Assembly: GCF_000158815.1 (NCBI RefSeq)
Contig: NZ_GG657738.1
Span: 1,378,936 to 1,442,935, forward strand
Origin: Micromonospora sp. ATCC 39149
GTDB lineage: Bacteria; Actinomycetota; Actinomycetes; Mycobacteriales; Micromonosporaceae
DNA: 64,000 bases
Direction: 5' to 3'
Position numbers and translations under genes: made by a program. The notes beneath the pieces were generated by a model. It was not told the DNA's origin. It saw nothing but the letters and a program-made list of their open reading frames with translations, and made no database searches. This document shows positions 50,824 through 60,577 of the stretch, in pieces (the first letter of the stretch is position 1; each line of letters opens with the position of its first letter).

Positions 50824-52127
50824 CAGTCGAACACCTTCCGCACCTGCTCCAGGCCACCCACCAGGGCGTCGATCTCGCCCGTGGTGGTGTAGAGGTAGAA
50901 CGAGGCCCGCGTCATGGCCGGCACGCCGAACCGGGTGCAGACCGGCTTCGCGCAGTGGTGCCCGACGCGCACCTGCACCCCGAGCGAGTCGAGCACCTGC
51001 CCGACGTCGTGCGGGTGGATGTCGCCGAGCGCGAACGAGATCGTCCCGCCCCGGCCCACGGGCACCGTCGGCCCGAAGATCCGCAGGCCGGGCACGGTGG
51101 CGAGGGCGTCCAGCGCGTACGCCGTCAGCTCCTTCTCGTGCCACTGGACCGCCCGCATGTCCAGGCCGGTGAGGTAGTCCACCGCCGCGCCGAGCGCCAC
51201 CGCCTCGGCGATCGGCGGCGTGCCCGCCTCGAACCGGGCCGGCGGCGCGGCGAACGTCGACCGGGCCATGGTGACCGTCTCGATCATCGAGCCGCCACCG
51301 AACACCGGGGGCATCGCCGCGAGCAGTTCGCCACGGCCCCACAGCACCCCGATGCCGGTGGGGCCGCACATCTTGTGCCCGGTGAAGACGATGAAGTCGG
51401 CGTCGAGGTCGACCACGTCGATCGGCAGGTGCGGCACCGACTGCGAGCAGTCCAGCAGCAGCAGCGCGCCCACCTCGCGGACCCGCGCGGTGATCCGGGC
51501 GGTGGCGTTGACCGTGCCGAGGATGTTCGACATGTGCACCAGCGAGACGATCTTCGTCCGCTCGGTGACGAGGTCGTCCAGCCCGGACTCGTCGAGCCGG
51601 CCGGCGTCGGTGACCGGGATCCAGCGCAGGGTCGCGCCGGTACGCTCGGCGAGGAGCTGCCACGGGACGATGTTCGAGTGGTGCTCCATCTCGGAGATGA
51701 CGATCTCGTCGCCCGGACCGAGCCGGAACCTCGGGTCACCGTCGGCGCCCAGCGACGCGTTGGAGAACGCGTACGCCACGACGTTGATCGCCTCGGTCGA
51801 GTTCTTGACGAACACCACCTCGTCCACGCTCGGCGCGTTGACGAACCGGGCGATCTTCGCCCGTGCCCCCTCGTACGCCTCGGTCGCCTCGGTGCCCAGG
51901 GTGTGCACCGAACGCGACACGTTGGCGTTGTGCATCGCGTAGTGCTCGGCGAGCACGTCGAGCACCTGACGCGGCTTGTGCGAGGTGTTCGCGCTGTCCA
52001 GGTAGACCAGCCGGTGCCCGTTGACCTCCCGGTCGAGGATCGGGAAGTCCGCGCGCACCGCCGCCACGTCGAAGCGCGGCACGTCGTCGAACTGCGGCAT
52101 GCCGGCCGGGATGGTCAGAGAGGACAT
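50823..52127 (-). CDS. sufS: cysteine desulfurase SufS
   Basis: 434 residues, class V aminotransferase fold. PLP Lys lies in FTGHKMCGPTG, His in EMEHHSNIVPW, and the catalytic Cys in VGHHCAKPVC. It takes sulfur from cysteine, giving alanine and a persulfide passed to SufU. It overlaps sufU by one base and follows sufC by 5 bases. ATG at 52127 starts MSSLTIPAG; an aspartate-rich first 25 residues precede the domain. Confidence 0.95.
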   Translation of the reverse strand: MSSLTIPAGMPQFDDVPRFDVAAVRADFPILDREVNGHRLVYLDSANTSHKPRQVLDVLAEHYAMHNANVSRSVHTLGTEATEAYEGARAKIARFVNAPSVDEVVFVKNSTEAINVVAYAFSNASLGADGDPRFRLGPGDEIVISEMEHHSNIVPWQLLAERTGATLRWIPVTDAGRLDESGLDDLVTERTKIVSLVHMSNILGTVNATARITARVREVGALLLLDCSQSVPHLPIDVVDLDADFIVFTGHKMCGPTGIGVLWGRGELLAAMPPVFGGGSMIETVTMARSTFAAPPARFEAGTPPIAEAVALGAAVDYLTGLDMRAVQWHEKELTAYALDALATVPGLRIFGPTVPVGRGGTISFALGDIHPHDVGQVLDSLGVQVRVGHHCAKPVCTRFGVPAMTRASFYLYTTTGEIDALVGGLEQVRKVFD

Positions 52128-52132
52128 CGCGG

Positions 52133-52906
52133 TCAGGCCCGTGCCGCGCCGGCCCCGGCGACGTACCGCTCGTAGCCCTCGTCCTCAAGCTTGTCGGCCA
52201 GTTCCGGGCCGCCCTGCTCGACGATCCGGCCGGCCACGAAGACGTGCACGAAGTCGGGCTTGATGTAGCGCAGGATGCGGGTGTAGTGGGTGATCAGCAG
52301 CAGGCCGGTGTCCCCGGTGTCACGGACCCGGTTGACGCCCTCGCTGACCACGCGCAGGGCGTCGACGTCGAGGCCGGAGTCGGTCTCGTCGAGGATCGCC
52401 ACCTTCGGCTTGAGCAGCTCCAGCTGCACGATCTCGTGCCGCTTCTTCTCGCCGCCGGAGAAGCCCTCGTTGACGTTGCGCTGGGCGAAGGCCGGGTCCA
52501 TCTGGAGGCGCTCCATCGCGCCCCGCAGCTCGCCGCCCCAGGTGCGCAGCTTCGGCGCCTCGCCGTCGATCGCGGTCTTGGCGGTACGCAGGAAGTTGGC
52601 CACCGACACGCCGGGGACCTCGACCGGATACTGCATGGCCAGGAAGAGACCGGCGCGGGCCCGCTCGTCGACGGACATGGCCAGCACGTCGACGCCGTCG
52701 AGGGTCACGGAACCGCCGGTGATCTCGTACTTCGGGTGGCCGGCGATGGAGTACGCCAGGGTGGACTTGCCGGAGCCGTTGGGGCCCATGATCGCGTGGG
52801 TCTCCCCCGACCGGACGGTCAGGTCGACGCCGGACAGGATCGGCTTGAGCTCACCCTCGGGCAGCTTGACCGACACCTTCAGGTCGCGGATCTCCAGGGT
52901 GCTCAT
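52133..52906 (-). CDS. sufC: SufC ATPase of the SufBCD scaffold
   Basis: 257 residues. Walker A MGPNGSGKST, signature FSGGEKKR, Walker B VAILDETDSGLD and an H-loop His in ITHYTRIL. SufC drives the SufB-SufD complex on which [4Fe-4S] clusters are built. Its ATG overlaps the Rieske gene's TAA stop by one base (TAATG). Length and the ETDSGLD motif are those of SufC rather than a transporter ATPase; no permease is nearby. Confidence 0.95.
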   Translation of the reverse strand: MSTLEIRDLKVSVKLPEGELKPILSGVDLTVRSGETHAIMGPNGSGKSTLAYSIAGHPKYEITGGSVTLDGVDVLAMSVDERARAGLFLAMQYPVEVPGVSVANFLRTAKTAIDGEAPKLRTWGGELRGAMERLQMDPAFAQRNVNEGFSGGEKKRHEIVQLELLKPKVAILDETDSGLDVDALRVVSEGVNRVRDTGDTGLLLITHYTRILRYIKPDFVHVFVAGRIVEQGGPELADKLEDEGYERYVAGAGAARA

Positions 52907-53250
52907 TATCGGGTCACTCCATTGCTCGGCATCGGGCGGCCGTCGTCGCCCACGGGAAGGTAGATGTCGCCGTCGCGGACTTCGACGGGGTAGACGGGAA
53001 CGGGTTCGGTGGCGGGCAGCCCGGTCGGCTCGCCCGTCCGCAGGTCGAAACGGGAGCCGTGCAGCCAGCACTCCAGCGTGCAACCCTCGACCTCGCCCTC
53101 GGAGAGGGCCACGGAGGCGTGCGAGCACTCGTCGTACGCGGCGTAGAACTCGCCGTCCACGCCGTGCACCAACGCGATCGGGATACCGTCGACGTCGGCG
53201 CTGATCACGCCGCCCTTCGGTACGTCCTCGGTCGAACAGATCCTGATCAT
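52906..53250 (-). CDS. Rieske-type [2Fe-2S] ferredoxin in suf operon
   Basis: 114 residues. Rieske ligands are Cys-x-His (CSH in DECSHASV) and Cys-x-x-His (CWLH), about 19 residues apart. This matches the bacterial ferredoxins of dioxygenase type (MIRICSTEDVPKGG start, then VDGEFYAAYDE). It lies between sufD and sufC with one-base overlaps on both sides, the place occupied by a Rieske protein in many actinobacterial suf operons. A role in electron supply or in sensing cluster status is likely but unproven. Confidence 0.9.
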   Translation of the reverse strand: MIRICSTEDVPKGGVISADVDGIPIALVHGVDGEFYAAYDECSHASVALSEGEVEGCTLECWLHGSRFDLRTGEPTGLPATEPVPVYPVEVRDGDIYLPVGDDGRPMPSNGVTR

Positions 53251-54398
53251 CAGGTGCCCGCCTTCGCGAGCCTGGCCTCGATGGCGTCGCCGAGCCGCTC
53301 GCGCAGCTCCTCGACCGGGATCTTGTTGATCAGCTCGGCGAAGAAGCCACGGACCACGAGGCGGCGGGCCTCGTTCTCCGGGATGCCCCGCGCCATCAGG
53401 TAGAAAAGCTGCTCGTCGTCGAAGCGGCCGGTCGCGCTCGCGTGCCCGGCGCCGGCGATCTCGCCGGTCTCGATCTCCAGGTTCGGCACGGAGTCGGCCC
53501 GGGCACCGTCGCTGAGCAGCAGGTTCCGGTTGATCTCGTACGTGTCGGTGCCGGTCGCCTCGGCGCGGATCAGCACGTCGCCCACCCAGACGGTGTGCGC
53601 GTCGGCGCCCTGCAACGCGCCCCGGTAGCCGACGTAGCTGCGGCAGTCGGGCACGTTGTGGTCGACGAGCTGGCGGTGCTCCAGGTGCTGACCGCCGTCG
53701 GCGAAGTAGAGGCCGTACAGCTCGGCCTCGCCGCCGCGGCCCGTGTACTCCACGGAGGTGTACTGCCGGACCAGGTCGCCACCGAGGCTGACCTGGACGT
53801 GCACGACCCTGGCGTCCCGGCCCAGCCGGATCCGCAGGTGCTGGGCCTGCACCGCGTCGGCGGCCCAGTCGGCCACCGTGACCAGGGTCAGCCGCGCGCC
53901 GTCGCCCACGGACACCTCGACGTTGTCGGCGAGGGTAGCCGAGCCGACGTGCTCCAGCACCAGGGTCACCTCGGCGAAGCGCCCCACGTCGACGAAGGTG
54001 TGCCCGAACGCGAGCCCCTCGGCGCCGTCGCCGACCACCCGCAGGCGCACCGGCTCGGCCACCACCGCGTCGCGGGCGACCTCGACCAGCAGCGCCTGCC
54101 CGGCCTCGCCGTACGCCAGCGCGCTGACCCGGTCGACCGGGGTGAGCACGCTGCCCACCCGGGGGTCGTCGGAGCCGATCCTGGAGGCGGTGACGCCGGC
54201 CGGCAGGTCGCCGTACTCGTGCCGGACCATGCCGGTGGCGGCCCGTGCCCCGCCGAGGCCGACCAGGCCGCGCAGGCGCTTGAGCGGGGTGAAGCGCCAC
54301 TCCTCCTCCAGGCCCGTCAGGGCCGGGAAGTCGGCGACGTCGTACGAGCGGAGCGCCTGCGACTTGGTGCTGGGCGGCGCGGAAGCCTGGGTAGTCAT
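53250..54398 (-). CDS. sufD: SufD scaffold subunit
   Basis: 382 residues. A mixed N-terminal helical part is followed by the right-handed beta-helix typical of SufB/SufD, and a C-terminal helical domain with DDEQLFYLMARGIPENEARRLVVRGFF. It pairs with SufB and SufC in the scaffold. The ATG at 54398 follows AGGAAGAG; a longer upstream frame adds unlikely residues. It shares one base with the Rieske gene. A 94-base spacer follows sufB. Confidence 0.94.
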   Translation of the reverse strand: MTTQASAPPSTKSQALRSYDVADFPALTGLEEEWRFTPLKRLRGLVGLGGARAATGMVRHEYGDLPAGVTASRIGSDDPRVGSVLTPVDRVSALAYGEAGQALLVEVARDAVVAEPVRLRVVGDGAEGLAFGHTFVDVGRFAEVTLVLEHVGSATLADNVEVSVGDGARLTLVTVADWAADAVQAQHLRIRLGRDARVVHVQVSLGGDLVRQYTSVEYTGRGGEAELYGLYFADGGQHLEHRQLVDHNVPDCRSYVGYRGALQGADAHTVWVGDVLIRAEATGTDTYEINRNLLLSDGARADSVPNLEIETGEIAGAGHASATGRFDDEQLFYLMARGIPENEARRLVVRGFFAELINKIPVEELRERLGDAIEARLAKAGT

Positions 54399-54492
54399 CT
54401 CTTCCTTGGTCTGTTCTGCGATTGGTCGGAGGGCCATTCGGGCTGGTCGCGACACGGCGCGACGGGTCCGGGCCGCGCGAGGGCCGGTCGGG

Positions 54493-55923
54493 TCAGCCGA
54501 CCGCGCCCTCCATCTGGAGCTCGATCAGGCGGTTGAGCTCCAGGGCGTACTCCATCGGGAGCTCCTTGGCGACCGGCTCGATGAAGCCGCGGACGATCAT
54601 CGCCATCGCCTCGTCCTCGCTCAGACCCCGGCTCATCAGGTAGAAGAGCTGGTCGTCACTGATCTTGGAGACGGTCGCCTCGTGCCCCATCGACACGTCG
54701 TCCTCGCGGATGTCGACGTACGGGTAGGTGTCCGACCGGGAGATGGTGTCGACCAGCAGCGCGTCGCACTTGACCGTGCTCCGGCTGCTGTGCGAGCCCT
54801 CCAGCACCTGCACCAGGCCCCGGTACGAGGTACGACCGCCGCCCCGGGCGATCGACTTGGAGATGATGGTGGAGGAGGTGTGCGGCGCGGCGTGCACCAT
54901 CTTGGCGCCCGCGTCCTGGTGCTGCCCCTCGCCGGCCATGGCCACCGAGAGCACCTCGCCCTTGGCGTGCTCGCCGGTCATGTAGACCGCCGGGTACTTC
55001 ATGGTGACCTTGGAGCCGATGTTGCCGTCGACCCACTCCATCGTCGCGCCCTCGTGACACACGGCGCGCTTGGTGACCAGGTTGTAGACGTTGTTCGACC
55101 AGTTCTGGATGGTCGTGTACCGGCACCGGGCGTTCTTCTTGACGATGATCTCCACGACCGCGCTGTGCAGCGAGTCGGACGAGTACAACGGCGCGGTGCA
55201 GCCCTCGACGTAGTGCACGTACGCACCCTCGTCGACGATGATCAGCGTCCGCTCGAACTGGCCCATGTTCTCGGTGTTGATCCGGAAGTACGCCTGCAGC
55301 GGGATTTCCACGTGCACGCCCTTCGGCACGTAGATGAACGAGCCACCGGACCACACGGACGTGTTCAGCGCGGCGAACTTGTTGTCGCCGACCGGGATCA
55401 CCGTGCCGAAGTACTCCTTGAAGACGTCCTCGTGCTCGCGCAGCGCGGTGTCGGTGTCCAGGAAGACGACGCCCTGCTCCTCAAGGTCCTCGCGGATCTT
55501 GTGGTAGACGACCTCGGACTCGTACTGCGCGGCGACGCCGGCGACCAACCGCTGCTTCTCCGCCTCGGGGATACCCAGCCGGTCGTAGGTGTTCTTGATG
55601 TCCTCGGGCAGGTCCTCCCAGCTGGTGGCCTGCTTCTCGGTGGACCGGACGAAGTACTTGATGTTGTCGAAGTCGATCCCGGTGAGGTCGGCGCCCCACG
55701 CCGGCATCGGCTTGCGGCCGAACAGCCGAAGGCCCTTCAGGCGCAGGTCGAGCATCCAGGCCGGCTCGTTCTTCTTCGCCGAGATGTCCCGCACCACCGC
55801 CTCGCTGAGGCCGCGCTGGGCGGCAGCCCCGGCGACGTCGGAGTCGGCCCAGCCGTACTCGTACCGACCGAGGGCGGCGAGCTGCTCTTCCTGGGTCAGG
55901 GGCTGGACGATCTGCTCGGTCAT
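54493..55923 (-). CDS. sufB: SufB scaffold subunit
   Basis: 476 residues. Features of SufB are [16 protein letters not shown] near 50, the beta-helix core with [12 protein letters not shown] and VEGCTAPLY (Cys), and C-terminal [25 protein letters not shown] with [13 protein letters not shown]. It carries the nascent Fe-S cluster. No intein is present, unlike the sufB of some mycobacteria. Its ATG overlaps the sufR stop by four bases (ATGA). Confidence 0.96.
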   Translation of the reverse strand: MTEQIVQPLTQEEQLAALGRYEYGWADSDVAGAAAQRGLSEAVVRDISAKKNEPAWMLDLRLKGLRLFGRKPMPAWGADLTGIDFDNIKYFVRSTEKQATSWEDLPEDIKNTYDRLGIPEAEKQRLVAGVAAQYESEVVYHKIREDLEEQGVVFLDTDTALREHEDVFKEYFGTVIPVGDNKFAALNTSVWSGGSFIYVPKGVHVEIPLQAYFRINTENMGQFERTLIIVDEGAYVHYVEGCTAPLYSSDSLHSAVVEIIVKKNARCRYTTIQNWSNNVYNLVTKRAVCHEGATMEWVDGNIGSKVTMKYPAVYMTGEHAKGEVLSVAMAGEGQHQDAGAKMVHAAPHTSSTIISKSIARGGGRTSYRGLVQVLEGSHSSRSTVKCDALLVDTISRSDTYPYVDIREDDVSMGHEATVSKISDDQLFYLMSRGLSEDEAMAMIVRGFIEPVAKELPMEYALELNRLIELQMEGAVG

Positions 55924-56738
55924 CTATCTGTCCTCACAGTGGTGACGGTTCTACCGGACTGGGCACGCCCCGGCTGGGCCGGGATGTGCGTGGTGCACAC
56001 CCCGTCGCCGTGCGCGATGGTGGCCAGGCGCTGCACGTGGGTGCCGACCAGGCGAGAGATCACCGCGGTTTCGGCCTCGCACAGCTGGGGGAACTCGGCG
56101 GCCACGTGCGCCACCGGGCAGTGGTGCTGGCAGAGCTGGCCGCCGGAGGCGATCGTGGACGCGTTTGCAGCGTAGCCCTCGGCGGTGAGCGCCCCGGCGA
56201 GCGCCTCGGCCCGCGCCAGGGGATCGTCGCCGGCGTCCTCCATGGCGGCGCGGCAGCGGTCCTCCAGGGCGGCGACCTGGTCGGCGGCGAACGCCTCCAC
56301 CGCCACCGAGCCGCCGTTGCGGGAGATCCAGCGCAGCGCGGCGGTGGCGATGTTGTCGTAGTGGTGGGTGCCGCAGCGGCCCCGGGCCGCGTCGGTCAGC
56401 ACGAAGACCTTCGCCGGGCGGCCCCTCCCCCGGCTGCCCTGGACGGTCTGCTCGCGGGCGACCACGTCACCGTCGGCGAGCATCGCGTCGAGGTGCCGGC
56501 GGATCGCCGCCGGGCTGAGGCCGAGCGCCGAGCCGAGCTGCGCGGCGGTGGTCGCCCCGCGCTCCAGCAGCAGTTGGGTGACCCGGTCCCGGGTCGACAG
56601 GTCGGTCGCGGTGGAACCGGCCACCGGCACCGCCGCGCCGGGCACCGGCCGGGCGCCCGTGGCCACGCCGGACGCGGGCAGCCCGGCGACCGGGACGGTC
56701 GCCGGCTGCCGCCCGGAGAGCGCCGCCATGTTTTTCAC
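55920..56738 (-). CDS. sufR: SufR Fe-S-sensing repressor
   Basis: 272 residues. An N-terminal winged HTH ([32 protein letters not shown]) precedes a dimer region, and the Cys ligands of its [4Fe-4S] cluster are CQHHC, LCEAE and VCTTH. Holo-SufR represses the suf operon; loss of the cluster derepresses it. It is first in the operon. Start is uncertain: GTG 56738 or an ATG at 56729, with no strong ribosome-binding site, so a leaderless mRNA is possible. Between residues 1 and 50 the sequence is Pro/Ala/Gly-rich. Confidence 0.93.
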   Translation of the reverse strand: MKNMAALSGRQPATVPVAGLPASGVATGARPVPGAAVPVAGSTATDLSTRDRVTQLLLERGATTAAQLGSALGLSPAAIRRHLDAMLADGDVVAREQTVQGSRGRGRPAKVFVLTDAARGRCGTHHYDNIATAALRWISRNGGSVAVEAFAADQVAALEDRCRAAMEDAGDDPLARAEALAGALTAEGYAANASTIASGGQLCQHHCPVAHVAAEFPQLCEAETAVISRLVGTHVQRLATIAHGDGVCTTHIPAQPGRAQSGRTVTTVRTDR

Positions 56739-56748
56739 AACGCCCACG

Positions 56749-56756
56749 TTACGTAA
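56749..56756. promoter_or_regulatory. short palindrome in the sufR/ctaA divergent promoter
   Basis: TTACGTAA is a perfect 8-bp palindrome about 10 bases before the sufR start. It might be the -10 or a SufR site. Too short to be sure. Confidence 0.25.
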
Positions 56757-56853
56757 TTCGCCCGGGGGCCGCAAACCCGGTACCGGTGATCCGAACCACC
56801 GCAGCGGCGGAGTCACCCGATCGGGCTCCACTACGATGCGTAGGATTCGGTCC

Positions 56854-57816
56854 GTGAAGCGATCCGTCCGGTTCCCGGTCTCCACCGCCCTGCTGCGCCG
56901 CCTCGCGCTCGCCTCCATGATCGCGAACGTGGCCATCGTGGTCACCGGCGGGGCGGTCCGGCTGACCGCCTCCGGCCTCGGCTGCCCCACCTGGCCCCGG
57001 TGCACCGACGCGTCGTACACGCCGACCCCGGAGATGGGCGTGCACGGGGTGATCGAGTACGGCAACCGGCTGCTCACCTTCGCCGTCGGCCTCGTCGCCC
57101 TCGCCGTGGTGGTGGGGGTACTGCTGCACGGCACCCGGCGACGGGCTCTGCTGCCGCTCGCGGTCGCGGTGCTGTTCGGCATCCCGTTGCAGGCCGTGAT
57201 CGGGGGGATCACCGTGCTGACCAACCTCAACCCGTGGGTGGTCGGGCTGCACTTCCTCGCCTCGATGGTGGTGATCACGGTCGCGTACGCGCTCTGGCGG
57301 CGCATCGACGAGCCGGACGGCCCCGTGGTGCCCACCGTGCCGGGGCCGCTGCGCGCGCTGGCGCTGGTCACCACCATCGTCAGCGCCGCGGTGCTGGTGA
57401 TCGGCACCTGGGTCACCGGCAGCGGCCCGCACGCGGGCGACCACGGCGCGGCCCGCAACGGCCTCGACCCGGAGTCGATCTCCCAGGTGCACGCCGACGG
57501 GGTGTTCCTGCTGATCGGGCTGTCGGTGGCGCTGGTCTTCGCGTTCCGAGCGGTCGGTGCCCGGCGGGCGGAACGAGCCGCCGGAGTGCTGGTCGCCGTG
57601 GAGCTGGGGCAGGGCGTGATCGGCTTCGTGCAGTACTTCACCCACCTGCCCGTGATGCTGGTCGGTGCGCACATGCTCGGGTCGTGCCTGGTCCTGCTGG
57701 CCACCCTCGCGGTGCTGCGGTCGACCCGGGAACGCCGGCCGGTCGGGGCGGCCCCGGCAGCCCCGACGTCGGTGGCCACGCAGTCGGCCACGGCCCCCGT
57801 CCCGGTCAACGCCTGA
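56854..57816 (+). CDS. ctaA: heme A synthase (COX15/CtaA)
   Basis: 320 residues, eight hydrophobic helices. Heme-binding His residues occur in VHGVIEYGNR, GLHFLASM, QVHADGVF and GAHMLGS. Converts heme O to heme A for cytochrome aa3 oxidase. The GTG at 56854 follows an AGGATTC patch; an ATG 18 bases upstream overlaps a candidate -10 box (TACGAT), so the GTG was preferred. CtaB, which makes heme O, lies 1.5 kb downstream on the other strand. A Cys pair in GLGCPTWPRC (first extracellular loop) matches the actinobacterial type. Confidence 0.92.
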   Translation: MKRSVRFPVSTALLRRLALASMIANVAIVVTGGAVRLTASGLGCPTWPRCTDASYTPTPEMGVHGVIEYGNRLLTFAVGLVALAVVVGVLLHGTRRRALLPLAVAVLFGIPLQAVIGGITVLTNLNPWVVGLHFLASMVVITVAYALWRRIDEPDGPVVPTVPGPLRALALVTTIVSAAVLVIGTWVTGSGPHAGDHGAARNGLDPESISQVHADGVFLLIGLSVALVFAFRAVGARRAERAAGVLVAVELGQGVIGFVQYFTHLPVMLVGAHMLGSCLVLLATLAVLRSTRERRPVGAAPAAPTSVATQSATAPVPVNA

Positions 57817-57819
57817 CCG

Positions 57820-57838
57820 CGTCGCCCACCGGGCGACG
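57820..57838. terminator. small terminator between ctaA and the ATP-grasp gene
   Basis: CGTCGCCC and GGGCGACG form an 8-bp perfect stem with a 3-base loop, just after the ctaA stop. Confidence 0.6.
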
Positions 57839-57880
57839 ACGCCGGTTCAGCGGCGGGCGGCCCAGGTGGGCGACGACGGC

Positions 57881-58813
57881 TCAGCGAGGGCGGCTCAGGT
57901 GGGCGACGACCGCGGCGGCGAGGCGGTCGGGGGCGCCGTCGGCGTACCCGATGAACAGCGACGGCTCGGTCAGCTCCAGCTCGACCAGGACGGGCATGCC
58001 GTCCGGGCCCGGAATCAGGTCCACCCGGGCGTAGAGCAGCCGCCGCGTGCCGCCCGGGACCGCCGCGAGGACCCGCTCGGCGACGGCGAGTTGATTCGCA
58101 GTCGGCGTGCGGGGGCTGATCTCCTTGGCTTTGTACAGCCCGTAGGGGCCGAAGTCGGGGCCGACGAGTATCGGGCCCTTGCGGATCGCGTGGCTGAAGG
58201 CGAGCCCGTCCGGGCCGGCCAGGTAGAGCAGGCCGGTCTCCCCGGCGGTGTCCACCGCCGTCAGGTAGGGCTGGACCATGGCGAGCCGGCCCGCGTCCGA
58301 CAGCCGGCGCAGGTGGGCCGCCGCCAGCTCGCGGTGTTCCGGGTCGGCGAGGTCGTACCGGCCGGTGTCCTGGCTGCCGAGGCTGACCGCCGGCTTGATC
58401 ACGTACTCGCCGTGGGTGGCGGGCGGCGTCCACGCCTGCCCCGGCGGCACCCAGCCGGTGGGCACGGTGGGCACCCCGGCGGCCGACAGCTCGCCGAGGT
58501 AGCGCTTGTCGGTGTTCCAGCGCACCACGTCGGCGGGGTTGACCAGCCGGGGGACGGTGGCGGCCCAGGCGACGAACTCGTCGCGGCGCAGCGCGTAGTC
58601 CCATGGCGAGCGGAGCACGACCAGGTCGTACGCGGCCCAGTCGACCGTCGGGTCGTCCCAGACGGCGACGGTGACCGCGACCCCCCGCCCGGCCAGCGGG
58701 GCCAGCAACAGCCGGTCGTCGGCCCCCAGGTCGGGCAGTTCGGCGCACGTGACGATAGCGACCCGGGGTTCCCCCCGGGTCGACTGGTCGTGGTCGGTCG
58801 AGGTGTCGGTCAA
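57881..58813 (-). CDS. ATP-grasp (RimK/glutathione-synthetase-like) ligase
   Basis: 310 residues. An N-terminal pre-ATP-grasp fold (VAIVTCAELPDL, VLRSPWDYALRRDEF) precedes an ATP-binding core with EYVIKPAVSLGSQDTGRY, LYARVDLIPGPDG and metal-binding LVELELTEPSLF. It is similar to family members that join carboxylates and amines. The TTG start overlaps the stop of the small upstream gene (TTGA), so the two should be coupled. No obvious substrate; neighbours are heme genes and pentose phosphate genes, which offer no clue. Confidence 0.8.
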   Translation of the reverse strand: MTDTSTDHDQSTRGEPRVAIVTCAELPDLGADDRLLLAPLAGRGVAVTVAVWDDPTVDWAAYDLVVLRSPWDYALRRDEFVAWAATVPRLVNPADVVRWNTDKRYLGELSAAGVPTVPTGWVPPGQAWTPPATHGEYVIKPAVSLGSQDTGRYDLADPEHRELAAAHLRRLSDAGRLAMVQPYLTAVDTAGETGLLYLAGPDGLAFSHAIRKGPILVGPDFGPYGLYKAKEISPRTPTANQLAVAERVLAAVPGGTRRLLYARVDLIPGPDGMPVLVELELTEPSLFIGYADGAPDRLAAAVVAHLSRPR

Positions 58814-59145
58814 CGGGCCATCGTGCGCCGGGCCATCGACCGCCAGAGGTCGTTGCTCGGACGCATCTGGTCCATCAGTTCGCGCTCCCAGGCGTTCTCG
58901 ACGGTGACTCCCGCCTTGGCGCACGCCTCGCGCGCGACGACGGTGTCGTCCGCGAACTGGTCGCCCCAGGTCCCGTCGGAACCGACGAGGACGATGCGCG
59001 CGCCGCGCTTGCCGACGTACTCGATGACCGCCTTCGCCCCGCCGTGCCCGGCGGCGAACGACTTGATGCCCGCGACCAGGCCGTTGGGGGTCTGGTCGGC
59101 GACGGTCTGCTGAGCCGTCAGCGTCGTATCGGAACCATCTGCCAT
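58810..59145 (-). CDS. conserved small protein, unknown function
   Basis: 111 residues. The sequence begins MADGSDTTLTAQQ and has a beta-alpha pattern with KAVIEYVGKRGARIVLVGSDGTWGDQFA, then helical VVAREACAKAGVTVENAWERELMDQM. No family was recognised. An Asp/Gly-rich loop and Rossmann-like strand are visible, but no complete motif. It is coupled to the ATP-grasp gene by a TTGA overlap and could be its partner or substrate protein. Confidence 0.65.
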   Translation of the reverse strand: MADGSDTTLTAQQTVADQTPNGLVAGIKSFAAGHGGAKAVIEYVGKRGARIVLVGSDGTWGDQFADDTVVAREACAKAGVTVENAWERELMDQMRPSNDLWRSMARRTMAR

Positions 59146-59354
59146 GACGCGAAGCCTAAGCAGAGTTCCCTCCCGAGGTGCGAGAACCATGAACTATTTG
59201 TGATACCGATTACGCGGGGGTTTAAGAAGAGCCGCAGGTCGTTTGCCCGGTTATATGGGGACTCGGCACACCAAACCGGCTCGGCGAAGTTACACGATCG
59301 TCACAAGTTGCGCGCGCCCGAGCCAAGCCCGGAATGTCGCCCTGATTGGGTGGC

Positions 59355-60314
59355 TCAGACCAGCGCGTCGACGGCGACGGCCGCGAACAGGATGGTCAGG
59401 TAGACGTACGACCAGTGGAACAGTCGCATCGGCCGGACCGCCCCGCCCCGGGCCACCTGGCGGCACAGCTTGTGCGCCTCGTACACGAAGACCCCGCCCG
59501 CCAGCAGCGCGGTCACACCATAGATCGCGCTCATCCCGAGCGGCCAGACGGCCAGCGAGGAGAGCAGGGTCAGCCAGGCGAAGCCGATGATCTCGGCGTT
59601 GACCCGTCGAGACGAGGCGACCACCGGCAGCATTGGGATGCCGGCGCGGGCGTAGTCGGCCTTGTACTTCATCGCGAGGGGGTAGAAGTGCGGCATCTGC
59701 CAGAAGAACACCACCGCGAACAGCGCCCACGCCGCCGGGGCCAGCGAGCCGGTCACCGCGGCCCAGCCGATCAGCACCGGCGCGGCCCCGCACGCGCCGC
59801 CCCAGAAGGTGTTCTGCGGCGTGGTCCGCTTCAGCCAGAGCGTGTAGACCAGGTCGTAGTAGGCGATCGCGGCCAGGGTCAGCCCCGCGGCCAGCATGTT
59901 GGTGAACAGCGCCAGCAGGGTCACCGAGACCGCCGCGAGCACCAGGCCGAAGACCAGCGCGTTGCGCGGCGACACCGTGTGCGTCGGCAGCGGGCGCCGC
60001 TTGGTGCGCCGCATGAGCTGGTCGATGTCGCGGTCGATGTAGCAGTTGAGCACGCTGGCCGCGCCGGCGGCGAGCGAGCCGCCCACCAGCACCACCGCCA
60101 TGAGCCACAGCGACGGCAGCCCGCCCTCGGCGAGCATCATCGCCGGAACCGTGGTCACCAGCAGCAGCTCCACGATGCGCGGCTTGGTCAGCGCGACGTA
60201 CGCCGAGACCACCGCCCGGACGTCCCGCCGGGGCACCGTGGGCGCCCCGGTCACCGTGCGCACCGGCGGCTGCCCGGCAGAGTTGCTGACGGGGCGCTCG
60301 GTGATCATGCTCAC
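59355..60314 (-). CDS. ctaB: protoheme IX farnesyltransferase (heme O synthase)
   Basis: 319 residues, UbiA-type prenyltransferase with about nine hydrophobic helices. The two Asp-rich motifs are NCYIDRDID near residue 87 and [13 protein letters not shown]. It farnesylates heme B to heme O before CtaA. The GTG at 60314 follows GGAAGGTGG. Divergent from tkt with a 263-base spacer, an arrangement conserved in actinobacteria. The 209 bases between 59146 and 59354 hold no gene. Confidence 0.95.
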   Translation of the reverse strand: MSMITERPVSNSAGQPPVRTVTGAPTVPRRDVRAVVSAYVALTKPRIVELLLVTTVPAMMLAEGGLPSLWLMAVVLVGGSLAAGAASVLNCYIDRDIDQLMRRTKRRPLPTHTVSPRNALVFGLVLAAVSVTLLALFTNMLAAGLTLAAIAYYDLVYTLWLKRTTPQNTFWGGACGAAPVLIGWAAVTGSLAPAAWALFAVVFFWQMPHFYPLAMKYKADYARAGIPMLPVVASSRRVNAEIIGFAWLTLLSSLAVWPLGMSAIYGVTALLAGGVFVYEAHKLCRQVARGGAVRPMRLFHWSYVYLTILFAAVAVDALV

Positions 60315-60577
60315 GGATTGCCACCTTCCGGCGTCGGCAGGGGGAGTCGGGTCGGTCGGACCCGTCGGGCCCACATACCGTGCCCACACACTACGCGTCG
60401 TCGTTTTGGCTGCCCGCGCGACCCGACCACGGTGCGGACCGTCACACCCCCGGTTGAACGGCCCAGGCCACGTGCCGCGTAAGAAGACCATGCAGAAGAT
60501 CCGGAGGCGGGGGTTTACCCGCGCTCGATAGGGTCGTCTGAGAGGGTTCCGCCCAACTGCCGAGGAGCACAACCATC

